This document shows, piece by piece, positions 25,474 through 33,766 of a stretch of DNA of 64,000 bases. The DNA comes from Corynebacterium atrinae (GTDB lineage: Bacteria; Actinomycetota; Actinomycetes; Mycobacteriales; Mycobacteriaceae), in contig NZ_CP046977.1 of the NCBI RefSeq assembly GCF_030408455.1, positions 558,001-622,000 of the forward strand, written 5' to 3'. The position numbers were made by a program, and so were the translations under genes. Positions within the stretch are counted from its first letter, which is position 1, and the number at the start of each line of letters is the position of its first letter. The notes below the pieces were generated by a model that saw only the letters and a list, made by a program, of their open reading frames with translations, made no database searches and was not told the origin of the DNA.

Positions 25474-26631
25474 ATGCAGCAGCTCACCGGTGTGCTCCGG
25501 GCCTATCCTTGGGGTTCTCGAACCCTCATCCCTGAGCTGCGGGGCTTGCCCGCGCCCTCAGACCGGCCGGAGGCCGAGCTCTGGTTCGGCGCTCACCCGG
25601 CCGGCCCGTCCACCATCGATGGTCGCCCCCTGACCGAGATCATCGCCGAAGATCCCACCGCCGCCCTAGGGCCCCGCGTCCGCGATCAATTTGGGGACGG
25701 CCTGCCCTTCCTGCTCAAGCTGCTCGCCGCCGCGGAGCCGTTGTCGCTGCAGGCTCACCCTTCCGCCGAGCAAGCCCGAGAGGGATTTGCGCGGGAGAAT
25801 GACCAGGGCATCGCGCTCAACGCCGGCAACCGCAATTACAAGGATCCCAGCCACAAGCCGGAGCTCGTGGTGGCGCTCTCCGAGTTCGACGCTATGACCG
25901 GCTTCCGCCCCCTCGAGCAGACCCGCGAACTGTTCGCCGCGCTGTCTTGCCCGGAACTCGATCGATACCTCACGATCCTCGATCCTTTCAACGAGTCCGA
26001 CAGCTTGCGCGGGCTGTTCACCACATGGATCTCCATCCCCGCGCATGCGCGCCAGGAGCTTATCGACGCCGTCGTCACCGCCGCCAGCACCAATCTGGAG
26101 CGCGGCGACTGGATCTCCGACGTCCTGGTCACCGTCCTCGAACTGCAGGAACGCTACCCCGGCGACATCGGTGTGCTGGGCGCGCTGCTGCTCAACCACG
26201 TCCGCTTGCAGCCCGGCCAGGGAATCTACCTTGATGCTGGCCAGCTCCACGCCTATGTCCGCGGTCTCGGCGTCGAGATCATGGCTAACTCCGACAATGT
26301 TCTGCGCGGTGGCTTAACTTCCAAGTACGTCGACGTGCCCGAACTGGTCCGCGTCTTGGAGTTCTCCTCCCTGTCTGACCTGGTGGTCGAGCCGGAGGAA
26401 GGGGTCTATCCGACCCCGGCGCCCGAGTTCCAGCTCACCTGCCGCGAAGTCAGCCAGGCCGCACCGTGGACCATCGATCACGACGGCCCGGCTATCGCCA
26501 TGTGCACGGCCGGCACGGTGGAACTGGGCGGCATGAGCCTAAAGCCCGGCGATGCGATGTGGATTCCGGCCTCCGACCCGGCGGTGACCGCGGGCGGTGC
26601 TGGCGGCCAGCTCTTCCTAGCTACTGCCTAA
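25474..26631 (+). CDS. manA: Mannose-6-phosphate isomerase, type I
   Basis: 385 residues from the ATG after TTATAAC. Zinc enzyme converting fructose-6-phosphate to mannose-6-phosphate, the entry into mannose donors. Zinc ligands are in LSLQAHPS and SHKPELVV, plus GQGIYLDAGQLHAYVRG; the type I start MQQLTGVLRAYPWGSR is complete. Its stop overlaps the convergent exported-protein gene by four bases. Confidence 0.94.
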   Translation: MQQLTGVLRAYPWGSRTLIPELRGLPAPSDRPEAELWFGAHPAGPSTIDGRPLTEIIAEDPTAALGPRVRDQFGDGLPFLLKLLAAAEPLSLQAHPSAEQAREGFARENDQGIALNAGNRNYKDPSHKPELVVALSEFDAMTGFRPLEQTRELFAALSCPELDRYLTILDPFNESDSLRGLFTTWISIPAHARQELIDAVVTAASTNLERGDWISDVLVTVLELQERYPGDIGVLGALLLNHVRLQPGQGIYLDAGQLHAYVRGLGVEIMANSDNVLRGGLTSKYVDVPELVRVLEFSSLSDLVVEPEEGVYPTPAPEFQLTCREVSQAAPWTIDHDGPAIAMCTAGTVELGGMSLKPGDAMWIPASDPAVTAGGAGGQLFLATA

Positions 26632-27242
26632 AACCACAGGTTGAACGGCCACGGGAGTGGCTGGCGCGGCACCCCAGTTGTTGGGGGCATGCCCGCGCGC
26701 TCTGGTTCTGATTCTGAGGTTGTCGGAGCTTCCGCGGGCTCGGGGGAAGGGGTTGCCGGTTCCGTAAACTGCGGAACCTGAGGTGTGTCGGTGCTCTCCG
26801 AGGGGACAGAGGTGCCAGGGTTCTCCGAGGTCGGCGACGGGGAGGTTGGTGCCGGGCTGGATGTAGTCGCTGGGCTCTCGGGGGCAACGCTCGGCTCGGT
26901 GGTGGAAGACCCCTGGACGTTTGGCGGCCGGTACACGGTTGTTGGCACGATGGGCTGGGGGTTTTGCTGCACGACGGCGTGCGGAGGAAGGAACGGGTCA
27001 CCGTCAACGGGCGTGGCTACGTTTTGGGGCTTTTTCTCCGTAGACTCTTCTTCGGACGACGGGGTCGTGGTGGTAGTCCTCGAAGCTTCGGCCACGGTGG
27101 ATACCTCAGGGGTGGCCGTGGCAGTATCGGAACTTGAAGGGTTGGCAGGTGAGCCTGTGTGCCACACAGCTACACCGACGAAGACCGCAGCAATAAGGCC
27201 AAGGGCGATGAAGAGGTAGACGCGACGGTTATCGGCTTTCAC
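26628..27242 (-). CDS. Exported Pro/Thr/Ser-rich membrane-anchored protein
   Basis: 204 residues from the GTG (VKADNRRVY) after AAGAAGGGAA; upstream in-frame ATGs fall in the promoter region. One membrane helix near the N-terminus (VYLFIALGLIAAVFVGVAVW) is followed by ~170 residues rich in Pro, Thr, Ser and Glu with no fold I recognise. Such a stalk would span the wall. It diverges from the DUF4259-tmk-mtrAB operon and shares with it the direct repeat at 27274-27292, so it may answer to the same regulator. Function unknown. Confidence 0.7.
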   Translation of the reverse strand: MKADNRRVYLFIALGLIAAVFVGVAVWHTGSPANPSSSDTATATPEVSTVAEASRTTTTTPSSEEESTEKKPQNVATPVDGDPFLPPHAVVQQNPQPIVPTTVYRPPNVQGSSTTEPSVAPESPATTSSPAPTSPSPTSENPGTSVPSESTDTPQVPQFTEPATPSPEPAEAPTTSESEPERAGMPPTTGVPRQPLPWPFNLWF

Positions 27243-27273
27243 CAGCGCGGTTCCCTTCTTTTGAGATAAATTA

Positions 27274-27292
27274 GTAACAACTCGGTAACAAC
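27274..27292. promoter_or_regulatory. Perfect 8-3-8 direct repeat, candidate MtrA site
   Basis: GTAACAAC-TCG-GTAACAAC: two identical 8-mers one helical turn (11 bp) apart. OmpR/PhoB-family regulators bind such repeats. The site lies between the exported-protein gene and the operon that encodes MtrA itself, so autoregulation is plausible. Confidence 0.55.
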
Positions 27293-27358
27293 ATAGCAGA
27301 AGTTTCACCTTATCGAACATATTGGGTGAAACGACACACAGTGAGAGGACTGTTGACC

Positions 27359-27712
27359 GTGAGTACATGGGACGTCGAAATCTTCGCGGAAGATGACAAT
27401 ATTGATTTCCTCGAGGAACTAAACGAGCTCGATGATGATGAGATCACCGAGGCGGTTCGTGACGCCTGCCTGCTGGCCCTAAAGCAGTCGCATGTGTCCG
27501 ACACTGAGCGCCTCAACGGCCTCGCAGCCGCCACCATCGCTGCCATCTGGGCGGGTGCACCGTTTTCGGCCGGTGATGTCGCAGATTCCTACCCCTTCAT
27601 CCGTCGACTTATCGGAGCCGGGGATGAGGCGCTCAACGAATCTGCTGCTGAGCTGCTGGAAACAGTCGACAGCGACGATGACATTGATGCCTTCACCGAG
27701 GCGCTTTCCTAA
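27359..27712 (+). CDS. DUF4259 domain protein
   Basis: 117 residues from a GTG ten bases after AGAGGA. The opening STWDVEIFAEDDNIDFLEELNEL is the hallmark of DUF4259, small acidic helical proteins of unknown function. It precedes tmk by 3 bases and is the first gene of the mtrAB operon. Confidence 0.8.
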   Translation: MSTWDVEIFAEDDNIDFLEELNELDDDEITEAVRDACLLALKQSHVSDTERLNGLAAATIAAIWAGAPFSAGDVADSYPFIRRLIGAGDEALNESAAELLETVDSDDDIDAFTEALS

Positions 27713-27715
27713 AAC

Positions 27716-28324
27716 ATGATCGTCTCCATAGAGGGCATCGATGGTGCCGGGAAGAACACGCTCGTTCACGCTATTCGCGAAGAAGTTGAGGCTGACGTGC
27801 TCGCTTTTCCTCGCTACGCAGATTCCCTCCCCGCACAGCTGGCCGATGACGCGCTCCATGGGCGAATGGGCGACCTCACTGATTCGGCTTACGCGATGGC
27901 CACACTCTTCGCATTGGACCGACATGGCGCGAAAGAAGAGCTGAATAAATACCTCGACAATGATCGCGTGGTCATCCTCGATCGCTACGTCGCCTCTAAC
28001 GCGGCCTACTCCGCAGCCCGCCTCAACGATGATGAGGTCATGGACTGGGTGTACGAGCTGGAATTTGGCAGGCTGGGCCTGCCCCAGCCAGACCTGCAGG
28101 TGTTGCTGGATACGCCGCCTACGACGGCGTCGCAACGCGCCATCAACCGCGAGGCCCTCGATTCGACCCGGGAAAGGGACCGCTACGAGCGGGACGCGGG
28201 ACTCCAGGAACGCACTTTCGCCGCCTATCACCGTTTGGCGGAGAAACAATGGGCGGGTCGATGGCTGGTGACCAGCGATCCAGGCGTTATCCTGCAGGAA
28301 ATACACACGAAGCTGAGGACGTAA
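27716..28324 (+). CDS. tmk: Thymidylate kinase
   Basis: 202 residues. Phosphorylates dTMP to dTDP. P-loop GIDGAGKNTL, the DRY motif ILDRYVASNAAYSAARL, and the LID region REALDSTRERDRYERDAG are present. As in mycobacteria it is directly upstream of mtrA. Confidence 0.94.
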   Translation: MIVSIEGIDGAGKNTLVHAIREEVEADVLAFPRYADSLPAQLADDALHGRMGDLTDSAYAMATLFALDRHGAKEELNKYLDNDRVVILDRYVASNAAYSAARLNDDEVMDWVYELEFGRLGLPQPDLQVLLDTPPTTASQRAINREALDSTRERDRYERDAGLQERTFAAYHRLAEKQWAGRWLVTSDPGVILQEIHTKLRT

Positions 28325-29005
28325 ATGGCTGCCAAGATTCTTGTTGTTGACGACGACCCTTCCATCTCTGACATGCTGGCCCTCGTCCTGGAGACGGAAG
28401 GCTACGAGCCAATTCCGATCATGGACGGCAACGAAGCTGTTCCTGCCTTCCAGGAAAACCAGCCAGATCTTGTGCTGCTGGACCTCATGCTCCCCGGGAT
28501 GAACGGTGTCGACATCTGCCGGGCTATCCGCCTGGAATCCTCCGTGCCCATCATCATGCTTACGGCTAAGACCGACACCGTTGATGTGGTGTTGGGCCTG
28601 GAAACCGGGGCAGATGATTACATGACGAAGCCTTTCAAGCCGAAGGAGCTCATCGCCCGTATCCGCGCGCGCCTGCGTGGCACGGAGGCCGGGCCCGCGG
28701 AGATCCTCGAGGTTGGTGACCTGAGCATTGACGTGCCTGAACACACCGTCAAGCGCGGGCACGAGGAGATCTCGCTGACCCCGCTGGAGTTCGACTTGTT
28801 GCTGGAGCTGGCCCGCAAGCCGCGCCAGGTGCACACCCGGGAAGAGCTGTTGGAGACGGTGTGGGGCTACCGCCACGCCTCCGATACCCGCCTAGTCAAC
28901 GTCCATGTGCAGCGCCTGCGCGCGAAGATTGAAAAAGACCCGGAAAACCCGCAAATCGTGCTCACCGTGCGCGGCGTGGGATATAAGACGGGTCTGGGGG
29001 AGTAG
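28325..29005 (+). CDS. mtrA: Response regulator MtrA
   Basis: 226 residues, OmpR/PhoB family. Acidic pocket VDDDPS, phosphoacceptor Asp53 in LLDLMLPGMNG, conserved Lys102 in MTKPFKPKE, then a winged-helix DNA-binding domain (LTPLEFDLLLELARKPRQVHTREELL). It controls wall-remodelling and osmoprotection genes in C. glutamicum with the kinase MtrB. Starts directly after the tmk stop. Confidence 0.97.
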   Translation: MAAKILVVDDDPSISDMLALVLETEGYEPIPIMDGNEAVPAFQENQPDLVLLDLMLPGMNGVDICRAIRLESSVPIIMLTAKTDTVDVVLGLETGADDYMTKPFKPKELIARIRARLRGTEAGPAEILEVGDLSIDVPEHTVKRGHEEISLTPLEFDLLLELARKPRQVHTREELLETVWGYRHASDTRLVNVHVQRLRAKIEKDPENPQIVLTVRGVGYKTGLGE

Positions 29006-29062
29006 ACAATCCTGTCGTCGCTTGCCGCCTCTACCCGTCGTCTCCTTGACCGCATCTCCGAG

Positions 29063-30571
29063 ATGTGGCGGACCTCCCTGCAGGTTCGCGTACTCGGGAT
29101 GATCTTCGCCGCCGCGGCGATCGTCATGGGAATCCTGGGTGGTGTCCTCGTTTCCGTGGTCACCTCCCAGCTCGTCGATGCCAAACTCGAGGTGGCTACC
29201 TCGGAGATCGAGCGGGCGCGGGTCGCGGTGGAGCAGCAAATCGATGCCACTGGCACGTCGAATACTTTGCAGGTGAGAATTAACTCGGCGCGGGCGTCGC
29301 TGACGCAGCGCAGCGCCCAGCCGGGCGAGTCCGCGACGGCATATGAGCCGGTCATTGTGGTCACGGATCAAAACGGCACGACCACGACCTCCCCTTCGGG
29401 CTACCGCATTCCGGAGAAGCTCCGCCGCTTCGTCTCCGAGGGGCAGGTGTCCTACCAATTCGCCGACATCGACCGGGCGGACGGGTCGAGCTACAACGCC
29501 TTGGTCATCGGTACCCCGACCAACACGGATATCCCCAACCTGCAGGTCTACCTCGTACTCTCCGCGGAGTCGGATGAATCGACCCTGGCGATGATGCGCG
29601 GTCTGCTTTCCGCCGCGGGCGTCGTGGTCGTGGTCCTGCTCGTCGGTATCGCCTGGTTAGCCACCCAGCAGGTGACCGCCCCGGTGCGTTCGGCCTCAAG
29701 AATCGCGCAGCGCTTGGCTGCGGGGCATCTGCGGGAGCGGATGATCGTTGACGGCGAGGACGAAGTGGCCCGCCTGGCGCTCAGCTTCAACGACATGGCG
29801 GAGAAGCTGTCCAAACAGATCCACCAGCTTGAGGAATACGGAAATCTCCAACGCCAGTTCACCTCCGACGTTTCCCATGAGCTGCGCACTCCGCTGACCA
29901 CCGTGCGCATGGCCGCGGACATGATCGCCTCCGATCCGGAGAACCTCGAGCCCCACACCCGGCGCGCCTCTGAACTGATGATCCGCGAGCTCGATCGCTT
30001 CGAGGAGCTCCTCGCCGATCTGTTGGAAATCTCCCGCTACGATGCCGGCATGGCAGACCTCTCCGAGGCGCGTATCGACGCCCGCTCGTGCATCAACGCC
30101 GCCTGGGAATCCGTCGAGCACCTGGCCAACAAGCTCGATATCGTGGTCAACTTCGACATTCCCGAGGAGCCGATCTACATCACCGCCGATTCCCGCCGCA
30201 TCGAGCGCGTTCTGCGCAACCTTTTCGCCAATGCCATCGACCACTCCGAAGGCAATCCCATCGACGTGAAACTGGCAGCCAATGACGAAGCCATCGCCAT
30301 CACCGTCTCGGACCACGGTGTCGGCTTGAAGCCAGGGCAGGAGGAGCTGGTGTTCAATCGCTTCTGGCGGGCCGATGCTTCGAGGCGCCGACACTCCGGC
30401 GGCACTGGACTCGGCCTCGCCATCGCACGGGAGGATGTCGCCCTGCACGGCGGTCAACTCGACGCCGTGGGCAACTACGGCGTGGGATCGCAGTTCCGCG
30501 TCAGCCTGCCCCGCGAGCCAGGCGTGCCCTACGCCGAAAGCCCCTTGGAATTGGAGGCACCGGTCGCATGA
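29063..30571 (+). CDS. mtrB: Sensor histidine kinase MtrB
   Basis: 502 residues from the first ATG. Two membrane helices (~9-35 and ~183-202) flank an extracytoplasmic sensor region. HAMP follows, then HisKA with His272 in SDVSHELRTPLTT, and the ATPase with RVLRNLFANAIDHSE, SDHGVGL and GGTGLGLAIAREDV. No ribosome site precedes ATG 29063. A strong one (GGGGGAG, 28996-29002) sits before an in-frame CTG at 29012, so the real protein may be 17 residues longer. Confidence 0.93.
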   Translation: MWRTSLQVRVLGMIFAAAAIVMGILGGVLVSVVTSQLVDAKLEVATSEIERARVAVEQQIDATGTSNTLQVRINSARASLTQRSAQPGESATAYEPVIVVTDQNGTTTTSPSGYRIPEKLRRFVSEGQVSYQFADIDRADGSSYNALVIGTPTNTDIPNLQVYLVLSAESDESTLAMMRGLLSAAGVVVVVLLVGIAWLATQQVTAPVRSASRIAQRLAAGHLRERMIVDGEDEVARLALSFNDMAEKLSKQIHQLEEYGNLQRQFTSDVSHELRTPLTTVRMAADMIASDPENLEPHTRRASELMIRELDRFEELLADLLEISRYDAGMADLSEARIDARSCINAAWESVEHLANKLDIVVNFDIPEEPIYITADSRRIERVLRNLFANAIDHSEGNPIDVKLAANDEAIAITVSDHGVGLKPGQEELVFNRFWRADASRRRHSGGTGLGLAIAREDVALHGGQLDAVGNYGVGSQFRVSLPREPGVPYAESPLELEAPVA

Positions 30572-32280
30572 TGTCTTTCCGCACGTCCCGTACTCTGCTG
30601 GCCGCCGTTTCTTGTGCGGTCCTCGTGGCCGGCTGCACGACTTTGCCCTCCAACACTGAACCTCAAGCACTTCGCTCTTTCGAGGTGCCAACTGAATCCG
30701 CCACCAACCGGGGTCCGGAACCAGGACGCGAGCCCGACCTTTTGCTCCGCGATTTTTATACCTCCTCCGCGCAGCCCACTCAGGACTATTTCGCCGCCCG
30801 CTCCTATCTCATGCCCGAGACCGCCGAGCAATGGAATCCCCAGGAATCACTGCTGGTGGTTGACCGCATCGACCTCAATACTCAGCCGGGGTCCACGTCG
30901 GAGCGGCGTTCATTTAGCGTGCGCGGCGCGGTCATCGGCCGGATCGCCACTGGAGGTTCCTATGAGCCGGAAAACGGCGTGTATGAGGCGACCATCGAGA
31001 TGGCCCGCAATTCCGCCGGTGAATGGAGGATTAGCTCCCTACCCGCTGGCATTGTCCTCGAGCGTACCGAGATGCGCAATCAATTCCAGCCGCAGCAAGT
31101 CTACTTCTTCGAGCCCACCAACCAGGCCCTCGTGATGGATCGCCGATGGATCTACAGCGGCCACGAGTCCCTCGACGCGGTGCTGATTTCCCTCATCATG
31201 GAGGGGCCCTCGCGCCTGCTGGCCCCGGCGGTGAATAATGACTTGCCCGCAGAGGCTACCTTCGCGGGAACCAACGACGGCATTTACCAGTTCACAGGCT
31301 TTACCGGCATGGATGCTGATGCCCGTCTCCGCTTCGCCGCCCAGTTGGTATGGACACTGGCCAGTGCGAACGTCCCCGAACCTTATGCAGTTCAGGTGGA
31401 TGGTGCACCGATCGTTCCGGGCTACGGCGAGCTCACTACTGATGACTTTGCCAAGTTCAATCCCCAGGTCACCAACGTGGCCAACACGCCCTTGTTCGCT
31501 CTCACCGACGGCGTCGTACACCGGGTCTCCGCCACGACCGTCACGCCCGTGGAAGGAGATCTGGGCAACTTGGGTGGCATTACCTCGGTGGACATCATCA
31601 CCGAGGGGGCGGCGGCAGCTGTGCGTACCATCGGCAACGAATCGGAGCTCTACGTCGGCGACCTAGATGGAAACCTTGATCCGGTGCTCAAGGCCGACAC
31701 CATCTCCCGCCCAACCTTCGAGCTTGATCCTTCCGCGCTGTGGGCAGTCATTGATGGCCGCACGGTCGAGCGCATCGTCATTTCCGGGGTCGTGGGTGGG
31801 GTGTCCCGCTCGGAGGTGGATATCAGTGCTTTGGACGCCATGGGCGGAGATATTTCCGTCCTGCGTTTGTCTCGCATTGGCGCCCGCGTCGCGATGATCG
31901 TCGACGGCCGTGTCTATGCCGGAGTGGTCAGTCGCCCGGGGCCCGGCCAGCGGCGCGTGGTCAACGTCCACGAACTGGCGCCCCAGCTGGGTGCCACGGC
32001 GCTATCCCTGGACTGGCAGCCCGACGGCTCGCTCATCGTCGGTACCTCGACTCCTGAGACTCCGATCTGGCGGGTCGAACAGGATGGATCTGCGGCGACT
32101 TCCCTGCCCTCTGGCAACATCACTGCGCCCGTCGTGGCGGTGGCGGCATCGTCGACGACGATCTACCTCACCGATGCCCTCGCGGTGCGGCAGATGCCCA
32201 CATCCGGCAGTGATAGCGCTTTCTGGCGCGAGGTCGCCGGCCTGCAGGGCGTGCGTTCGGCCCCGGTGATTGCCAACTAG
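30568..32280 (+). CDS. lpqB: Lipoprotein LpqB
   Basis: 570 residues, ATGA-coupled to mtrB. The signal peptide ends with VLVAGC, so the protein is lipid-anchored outside the membrane. A GerMN-type domain occupies the middle (DAVLISLIMEGPSRLLAPAV) and the second half is a beta-propeller-like region. In mycobacteria LpqB binds the MtrB sensor domain and modulates signalling. The conserved mtrA-mtrB-lpqB order supports the same role. Confidence 0.95.
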   Translation: MMSFRTSRTLLAAVSCAVLVAGCTTLPSNTEPQALRSFEVPTESATNRGPEPGREPDLLLRDFYTSSAQPTQDYFAARSYLMPETAEQWNPQESLLVVDRIDLNTQPGSTSERRSFSVRGAVIGRIATGGSYEPENGVYEATIEMARNSAGEWRISSLPAGIVLERTEMRNQFQPQQVYFFEPTNQALVMDRRWIYSGHESLDAVLISLIMEGPSRLLAPAVNNDLPAEATFAGTNDGIYQFTGFTGMDADARLRFAAQLVWTLASANVPEPYAVQVDGAPIVPGYGELTTDDFAKFNPQVTNVANTPLFALTDGVVHRVSATTVTPVEGDLGNLGGITSVDIITEGAAAAVRTIGNESELYVGDLDGNLDPVLKADTISRPTFELDPSALWAVIDGRTVERIVISGVVGGVSRSEVDISALDAMGGDISVLRLSRIGARVAMIVDGRVYAGVVSRPGPGQRRVVNVHELAPQLGATALSLDWQPDGSLIVGTSTPETPIWRVEQDGSAATSLPSGNITAPVVAVAASSTTIYLTDALAVRQMPTSGSDSAFWREVAGLQGVRSAPVIAN

Positions 32281-32285
32281 CAGCC

Positions 32286-32888
32286 ATGGAACTGTTCCTG
32301 CCCCGGTCGTGCGCAGGCTGCCAGGCCCCCGGCGAGCACTTATGCCCGGAATGTCGGACGCGGCTGCGACAGGTTCCCCGGCGCATCGTCCCGCCCGTTA
32401 ACCCCCACGTGCCTGTCTGGTCGCTGGGGCCCTATGCCGGTCCCCACCGCGGGGTCGTGTTGGCCATGAAGGAACGCAACAATCGCGCCGTGCGCGACCT
32501 CCTCGGCCCGGTGCTCGCTGCCGCGCTCACACATCTACAGGTCCGTGGAGAGCTTATCGACGCCCCCGTCCTCGTCCCCGCACCCACCCGCCCGCGGTCC
32601 GCCCGCCTACGCGGCGGGGACCACGTCACGGGGGTATGTCGGGCATCAGGGATGCCCGTTGTTGTGGCTTTATCCCATAGCGCGGGGGTGCAGGACCAAG
32701 TGGGCCTTGATGCTCAGCAACGTCGCAGGAATTTGGCAGGTTCACTGGTTCTCCGACAGGTCCCCGTCGGCCCCGTTCTGCTTGTCGACGACGTCGTGAC
32801 CACGGGTTCTACCCTCGCGGCGAGCGCTGAAACCCTTCTGGCGGCAGGTTGCCAGGTGGCGGGCGCACTCGTGTTGTCGCACGCATAA
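32286..32888 (+). CDS. ComF-like phosphoribosyltransferase
   Basis: 200 residues. N-terminal zinc ribbon CAGC...CPEC, then a PRTase-type core with the PRPP loop VLLVDDVVTTGSTL. ComF proteins are linked to DNA uptake or restart; the role in corynebacteria is unknown. It follows lpqB by 5 bases. Confidence 0.88.
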   Translation: MELFLPRSCAGCQAPGEHLCPECRTRLRQVPRRIVPPVNPHVPVWSLGPYAGPHRGVVLAMKERNNRAVRDLLGPVLAAALTHLQVRGELIDAPVLVPAPTRPRSARLRGGDHVTGVCRASGMPVVVALSHSAGVQDQVGLDAQQRRRNLAGSLVLRQVPVGPVLLVDDVVTTGSTLAASAETLLAAGCQVAGALVLSHA

Positions 32889-32924
32889 AACCCCGGGGGC
32901 GATGGCCGCTGCTTCGAGACCAGA

Positions 32925-32942
32925 TGTACGATGAGTGTACGA
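32925..32942 (+). promoter_or_regulatory. 11-bp-period direct repeat before hpf
   Basis: TGTACGAT-GAG-TGTACGAG, two 8-mers with one mismatch, 11 bp apart, 30 bases before the hpf start. The spacing equals that of the mtrAB repeat though the sequence differs. TACGAT inside it could also serve as a -10. Confidence 0.4.
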
Positions 32943-32972
32943 GTTGTCCCACCAACTGTAGGGAGGAAGCAG

Positions 32973-33641
32973 ATGACATCACCTGCTGATCACACCGACA
33001 TCCTGAGCCCCGAAGCACAGGTCACCATCACCGGCCGCAATGTTGAGGTCCCCGAGCATTTCGCAGAGCGAGTCAATGGAAAGCTCGCCAAGATCGAGCG
33101 CCTCGACCCCACGCTGACCTTCTTCCACGTGGAGCTGCAGCATGAGCCGAATCCGCGCCGTGAGTCTGAGTCCGACCGGATTCAGATCACTGCCACCGGC
33201 AAGGGGCATATTGCTCGTGCAGAGGCCAAGGAGGACAGCTTCTACGCCGCACTCGAGACCGCTCTGGCGCGGATGGAGCGCTCGCTGCGCAAGGTCAAAG
33301 CCCGTCGTTCCATTTCTCGTTCCGGCCACCGCGCGCCCCAGTCCGCTGGCGTCGTCGCCGCCGAGCTGGCCGCTGAGGCCGAGAAGGTCCGGGCAGATCA
33401 AGGCAAGTACGACGTGGATCCTTATGCGGATTCCGTTGAAGATGTCGTGCCGGGCCAGGTTGTTCGCTCCAAGGAGCACACCGCCACCCCGATGTCTGTC
33501 GACGACGCACTCTCCGAGATGGAGCTCGTTGGACACGACTTCTACCTCTTCATCAACGAGGAGACCCAGCGTCCTTCCGTGGTGTACCGCCGCCACGCTT
33601 TCGACTACGGTCTCATCTCCCTGGTTGGCGAGGAAGCCTAG
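32973..33641 (+). CDS. hpf: Long-form ribosome hibernation promoting factor
   Basis: 222 residues from the ATG after AGGGAGGAAG; a GTG/ATG 14 codons upstream lacks spacing. N-terminal S30AE domain (ITGRNVEVPEHFAERVNGKL) and C-terminal dimerisation domain (MSVDDALSEMELVGHDFYLF) joined by a ~70-residue linker: the long form that makes 100S ribosomes in stationary phase. Followed by a strong terminator and then secA. Confidence 0.95.
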   Translation: MTSPADHTDILSPEAQVTITGRNVEVPEHFAERVNGKLAKIERLDPTLTFFHVELQHEPNPRRESESDRIQITATGKGHIARAEAKEDSFYAALETALARMERSLRKVKARRSISRSGHRAPQSAGVVAAELAAEAEKVRADQGKYDVDPYADSVEDVVPGQVVRSKEHTATPMSVDDALSEMELVGHDFYLFINEETQRPSVVYRRHAFDYGLISLVGEEA

Positions 33642-33664
33642 TAGTTAGCTGGCAGCTTCATAGC

Positions 33665-33707
33665 AGCACCGCCCTTTTCGCACAGGCGAAAAGGGCGGTG
33701 CTTTTTC
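33665..33707 (+). terminator. Strong intrinsic terminator after hpf
   Basis: A 16-bp perfect stem (AGCACCGCCCTTTTCG with its complement at 33687-33702), six-base loop and TTTTT tail. It separates the mtrAB-lpqB-comF-hpf region from secA. Confidence 0.95.
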
Positions 33708-33766
33708 ATGGTGAGTACAATGGCACCGACTATTCCAGTTCCACAACAGATTAAGGACGACAGCAC

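Noticed and set aside
27479..28876. 465-codon minus-strand frame over tmk and mtrA
   Set aside because: The plus-strand tmk and mtrA are unambiguous; the frame is a codon-bias shadow.
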